Positions 59,141 to 64,000 of a DNA stretch of 64,000 nt are shown here, piece by piece (position 1 is the stretch's first letter; each line of letters begins with the position of its first letter). Position numbers and translations under genes: made by a program. Location: contig OZ234495.1 of the NCBI GenBank assembly GCA_965153455.1, positions 11,156,875 to 11,220,874 of the forward strand. The letters are read 5' to 3'. A model generated the notes under the pieces. That model was not told where the DNA came from and made no database searches. It worked only from the letters and a program-made list of their open reading frames with translations. Origin of the DNA: Sphagnum compactum (lineage: Eukaryota; Bryophyta; Sphagnopsida; Sphagnales).

Positions 59141-59461
59141 AGCTTAACATATATAGGTAGTATTATTATATTAACACAAATTTTATCTATTTATTAAACT
59201 TTTTTTTTCCCAAAAAATGGTCATTGAAATGCAATTGAATAATGATATTCAACTTTTTTTTTGTTCAAATGATTTTACACTTTCAAAAGGAAATGAATGT
59301 AATTATTACATTATTTAATTTTAAAAAAAAATAAACACGAATCATTTCATTTGAACAAAATCTCAATAGGATGTGAATTTTCAAAGTTTGTTTTTGTAAT
59401 GTTTAAAATGAAATATTTAATAAATAGAATGTAATGTAACATATTAACACAACAAGTGGAG

Positions 59462-59515
59462 TGGCTTGATGGTAAGGGTGTTTGCCTCCATTCAAAAGGC
59501 CAAGGGATCAAACCT
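59462..59515 (+). other. tRNA-like A and B boxes (SINE head candidate)
   Basis: TGGCTTGATGG (59462-59472) fits the A-box consensus and GGATCAAACCT (59505-59515) is a partial B box, 32 bases apart as in tRNA genes. No complete cloverleaf is visible. It lies inside the CACTA-like element, so it probably arrived as, or decayed from, a SINE-like insert. Confidence 0.35.
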
Positions 59516-59941
59516 CATAAGTGGTGTTAAGTGTGGTCAACAATGGTAAGTTGACTAATTCCCTGGAATAGGTGCCTAGGTTGATTACGTGGCCTACCTA
59601 CATAGGTTAAGTTTTTAACCTAGCTTAAGTAGTAACACGTGTCAATAAATCATAGGTTGAAAATCATGAAATTATCAATAATATTCTATATTAAATAATT
59701 TAATTTTAACTGATTTCCATGCTGGCTAGTTAATTAACTAGCAAGTGAATGGCTAGGTAAATTTGTATTTCACTTGATAGTAACCTTATTTCACTAGGTA
59801 TTAGTGAAACAATTCATTGTCCGTAGCAACTGGTCCCCGTTCACTAAGGGGTTAAACAATTTCATCATGCAAAAATGTCCAAATTCATTCAAAATCTAGT
59901 GAAACCCAGAGTGAACTAGAACGCATTTTGTTGTAGTGAAT

Positions 59942-62597
59942 AGTGTTTTGTACTTGATATCACAATGACAACTAATCTAATAAAGGCTCCAAGGGGGAAT
60001 AAGAGCCCCACTAATTGCCTTGCACTTGTATAACTTCCAATGGCCTTGTCACAATTTAAAGAAACACTTTCATGCTTTGACAATGGGCAAAAAGTCTATG
60101 GCAATTTGGGGAAATATGGATGCACTATTTAAATTTGTATAGACCAACATGGGGAGGGGCACAACTAAAATGATGTGAAGTTCAATGGGTGTTTTGTGGG
60201 GTTGAACATTTCTATGATGGTCACAAGGTTGCCAAAAAGGATGTCCTTAGCTTAGGGACATCCCCAGAGACCCTATTGGCATCTCTACCGGGTGCAAACA
60301 AAATATAATGAGCTAACACGATTACTTCAAAAAAAGATTACATGCCTTTTTTCCCAAAAACACTTTTTCATATGAATGAATTTTGGAACTTTTTTTTATG
60401 CAATTTGTTATAATAAATGCTTATAGTTGTCTTAGTACATGGCATGATTTTTTGTTTATCAATTTTGAATAAATATGAATTTTTGACAGTGTCTTGATTC
60501 CTAATAAATTTAATGTTTTGTTTATAAAAATGATAATAATTTCAAATCATAGCCAAAAATTCATTTTCAACATTTTAATGTTTTCTTTTATAACAAGTTA
60601 TTTTTCTTAACACATCATCTAGATTATACCTCATTTATATGTGGTAAAGGACTTTCAAAGTTCTAAAATTTTAGATCAATTTGAATTTTTTTTAATTTTG
60701 AATTTTTTAAAATTCCACATATTATAAGGTATGAGTAATTTTTCAATGTGACTAATAGAATTTTGTCCTCTTAATTTTTTTCCCATCAAATGTGTTTTAT
60801 TATATGAATCATTTTAATGGTCTTTTGCAAAATTGATTATTGTTTGATGCCATACATGTTCACTTTCAGAGGTCCTAAATCAAAACTTAAATTTTCATCA
60901 AATGGATTTTTGATTTGAATTCCTTGACATTCATATGAATGAAAAAATAACAACTTACCATGATTGCCATGATTTTAAATGGCAAAACATAAATATTTAT
61001 GCAATTTTAATTGTTTTTCTTTGCAATCTGATGCCCTTTCTGGCACGTTGGATTGTGATTACACCTGTACCACTAAATAATTAATAAATCAATTATTTCC
61101 ATAAATTAAGTTTTTGGTTTGGGCTAAGGTTTGGATTTATCTTTTCTTGGTGTGCTTGGCATATTTCTTGCCACACTCAATCTCCTAATTCCTAATGTGC
61201 CTTGACATCTTTTTTGGTGCCCTTTTCATGTTTCTTGTGGCCCATGTCATTCTCCCATGGTTTTGTCATTGTTTTCTTACCCCTTGTCATCCTCTTGTTG
61301 TTAAATTTTCATCCTTCTCATTTCCCTTGTCATCATGTCATCAATTTCCCATCCCCTATCAATCTATTGTTGTCCACACATCATTTTCTTATTTATTTCT
61401 TGTTCTCATTCAATATCCCATCATCCTATCAATTGAAAGTAATGGGGGATGCATAATTGATATAAAATAAAAAAATTAACAAGTATTGCAAATGAAAGAA
61501 TTTTTGTTGCACCCATTGAATCTATATTATGATATGGACATGTTCATCTTGTGAATGATCTACTTCCTCCATGTTATGAGAAAAGGTTCACAAAGATGAC
61601 ATGGCAAAAATGAAGGAAAAAAATAGTGCACCAATAATCAAACAAGAAGATTTGAGGTTGCAAATAGTTCATTGTGAAAAATGCATTATAGTGATTCAAT
61701 TATATACATTTGTGAAGTTCCTTCGTAACTTAAGACATACACGTTAATAAAATATTCACAATTGATTTTTATCCAATTTCACCTAATGTTTCTTAACTTA
61801 AGCTATTTAGTTTGACTAGATTAGCTCTCCACATAACACTACTTAATTTTTAGTTGTTTATCTTGACCAATTTAGCTACTTCATTTTTTCCCGTTGATTT
61901 AGTTACATCCTTTACCAACTTAATGATCTTTTAGAAGTTATAATAACTTTTTAAAATTTGTAAGGAATTTTATGTAGCGAGTTATTCATGATTTTGTTAC
62001 CATTTTTTTCTAACATTCCCCCTTGGTATCAAATTTTAAATCGTTTAATTCCTAAATTTTTCATCCATGTGTAGTGTTTTTGTCCTAAAATTTCCACAGG
62101 AAGAATTTTTTTCTTTTTCCACTACCCAAATTCATTATGTTTTTTAGTGAATATGACAAAATTGACTAATATGCAACTTGTATGGTTTTGATTGAAAAAG
62201 ACTAATTGATTAGAACATTTTTAATGAAATGTTTTTTAATCGTTTTGGATAGTTGCATGCTACATTAGATAATTTTTAATTTAAAAATTATGACATGGAT
62301 ATACGAGGTCTTAAGTTAATATGACATGGAATAACATGCCACATCATCGTATCACCTCTTTTTTTTCCCTTGGATTGTGGAACCATAGATTACATTTTTG
62401 TCACGACATGTCATGACAAATTTACATACTATGAAAAAATTTAAAGTTTTTTTTCTTTTTCTTCTTTTCTTAAATATTTTGTCAACAAATTTTCTTTTGA
62501 CACCATTTAAGCATGATATAATGTTTGTGTATTCACCATGATTTATATGTTTGTAAATTGCATTTGTACATGATACATCAAGGCATGCATCCATCAA
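59942..62597. other. intergenic, nothing recognised
   Basis: AT-rich sequence. A pyrimidine-rich stretch at 61195-61470 opens two overlapping plus-strand frames rich in Phe, Leu, Ser and Pro. Neither has a recognisable motif. Confidence 0.5.
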
Positions 62598-62650
62598 GGA
62601 TTGAACCCAAAACCTCATGGAAACACATTAAGGTCGTAACCACCAAACCA
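62598..62650 (-). other. tRNA-like A and B boxes on minus strand (SINE head candidate)
   Basis: On the minus strand TGGTTTGGTGG (62650-62640) is a good A box and GGGTTCAATCC (62608-62598) a very good B box, 31 bases apart. Stems expected for a working tRNA were not found by eye, so a tRNA-derived SINE or a dead tRNA is more likely. Confidence 0.45.
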
Positions 62651-63230
62651 CTTCAACACTTTATTAATAAAGATAATTTTTTTTACCTTTATCATGTTTG
62701 GCATGAAATTGTTTAAAAAATTCAAGTTTTAACATACATTTTTTTTTGCAAAATTTATTCAAATGCTACAAATGAAAAGATGATCTTGAAGCTTATTCAA
62801 TAATGTATTCAAAGACATTATTATAATTTATAAAAATTAAATTTATAATGTTAAAAAATTCAAGAAATGTATAAATCAAGAAATATCTTATTATTTAAAT
62901 TAACTTAAAATTTTCGTAAATTCAATGCAAATTCAAATGTGCACTTATTACATTTATTTATTTATTTTATTTTTGTGATGTTGTTAAAATGATAATCATC
63001 CATAAGAAAATTGCCACATTTAGTTATAGACAAGTTGTGTAGTTGGAAACTTGTTTAAATCTTTCAATATTATAATTATTTACCATGTTTTGTAAACATT
63101 AACAATTTTTTTTGTAAATTTGGCCCAAAAATATTTTCTTTCAATTTTATTTTATTTTTTGATCTTGTTGCCCCCTTAAATTGGTAGAAATTGGTCATAA
63201 GGATAAACATTAATTAAGTAGTAAATATAG

Positions 63231-64000
63231 CCATTTAATTATCAAAACCATATTTGTTTAACATGATTAATCATACACTAATACCAATGATTAATCACAC
63301 AACTTTGAAAAAAAATCACAACATATGTATTTTTAATGATCTAATAATATATTTTATATTTGTTTTTTTAATAGGAAACAAAATTTAATTTGGTGAAACT
63401 TTGGATTTAAATAGTTGGATTAACCCCCCTCCCCCCAACCAACATGTTTTTTTGGTTTTGAATTTTTTTAACTTGGCAATTCTTGTTGGGAAAAAAATGG
63501 AAAATAGTGCAAATTCAAAGAAAAATGTGAACAAAAAAAAACTTGGCAAAAAATTGGGATCAAAAATTCAAAAAAATAAAATGTTAATCTTAATGATTTT
63601 TTAAAAAAAATGAATTCTAATAATTCCAACCTTAAACACATAAATCATTCCATCATCAAATTCATTCAAAAACATTTAAGTTCAATATTTGAAATCATCA
63701 TAAACCTTATCCATTTAATTATCAAAACCATATTTGTTTAGCAAGATGAACCATACAATGATACAAATAATTAGTTATCAAACTTTGAAAAAAAATTGCA
63801 ACATATATATATTTATTTGATTGATGTAAAATATTTTTTACATTTTTTTCTTTAAAATTGAAAAAAATTAATTTCGTGAAAGTTTTGGTTTAAATGGTTG
63901 GATTACTTGCCTCAAACATCATTTTTTTTTGTTTCGAATTTTCATAACTTGGAAATTTTTATTGGAAAAAACTGGAAAAAATATAACAAATTTAAGAAAA
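63231..64000. repeat. 480-bp tandem duplication running off the window end
   Basis: 'ccatttaattatcaaaacca' occurs at 63231 and again at 63711. The two copies then stay collinear through 'aactttgaaaaaaaatNNca', 'tttaaataNttggatta' and 'tggaaaa' up to the window edge. Copy 2 is incomplete here. Non-coding, AT-rich. Confidence 0.75.

Larger units (their letters stand above)
56652..59938. mobile_element. non-autonomous CACTA (En/Spm-type) element, 3287 bp, carrying a minisatellite
   Basis: The left end begins CACTACTACAAAAGTGGGGT and continues GTAGTTCACTAG. The right end, read on the minus strand, begins CACTACAACAAAATGCGTTC and continues TAGTTCACTC. AAT flanks both sides (56649-56651 and 59939-59941), a 3-bp target duplication as expected for CACTA elements. 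Subterminal zones hold several copies of TTCACTAG or TTTCACTA and the reverse TAGTGAA (for example near 56674, 56736, 56758, 59770, 59790 and 59898), like binding sites for a CACTA transposition protein. No transposase ORF exists, so it would depend on an autonomous relative. Most of the interior is satellite DNA, described separately. Confidence 0.8.

Noticed and set aside
61195-61470. Two overlapping ~90-codon frames rich in hydrophobic residues
   Set aside because: Both follow from a pyrimidine-rich tract and neither shows a signal peptide, domain or splice context.

Overview
The window looks like nuclear DNA of a land plant with a large, repeat-rich, AT-rich genome. It holds three recognisable host genes in 64 kb. 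Two have spliceosomal introns with GT/AG borders, and the proteins are plant-type: a MUR3-like GT47 glycosyltransferase, a plant epsilon-group 14-3-3, and a DUF218 protein with a plausible organelle presequence. The style of the repeats and of the hAT relics suggests a fern, gymnosperm or other non-flowering plant rather than a compact angiosperm genome, but I cannot name a species from this sequence.

Layout. 1-31 kb is gene-poor. It carries decayed transposon genes: an integrase-core relic (~3.23-3.99 kb) and two hAT-type relics of one family (~8.93-11.21 and ~25.44-27.56 kb). A ~118-bp tandem array (~7.2-8.7 kb) lies directly in front of the first hAT relic. There are also small non-autonomous elements with readable ends: three PIF/Harbinger-like MITEs (13313-13692, 20770-21105 and inverted 29377-29621) with TAA/TTA target duplications, a hAT-like MITE (14881-15109) and a TA-flanked MITE (24633-24842).

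31-49 kb is the gene island. The intronless GT47 gene (31495-33105, +) is preceded by two short upstream ORFs and followed by degenerate repeats related to its own 3' end. The DUF218-domain gene (38772-40891, +) has three coding exons and encodes 362 aa. The 14-3-3 gene (48530-45892, -) has six coding exons and encodes 260 aa. The genes are kilobases apart on both strands, with no sign of an operon or cluster. They serve unrelated housekeeping roles: cell-wall xyloglucan decoration, an ElyC/SanA/YdcF-type domain of unknown role, and phosphoprotein signalling. A GC-rich patch with an 18-base C run (42855-42872) lies between the last two, followed by an unrecognised 177-aa ORF.

49-64 kb has no recognisable gene and is dominated by repeats: a ~430-bp unit repeated three times (49.68-51.03 kb) with decayed relatives at 54.9-55.4 kb, a 60-bp array ending in a palindrome (52.37-52.61 kb), and a 480-bp duplication running off the end. 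The most striking object is a 3.29-kb element (56652-59938). It has CACTA-type terminal inverted repeats, an AAT target duplication and TTCACTAG-like subterminal motifs. Its interior is mostly a ~1.6-kb AATAGCCAC-type minisatellite flanked by related AT-rich arrays whose strand sense flips near 57180. It encodes no transposase and is best read as a non-autonomous CACTA element that has captured or grown a satellite.
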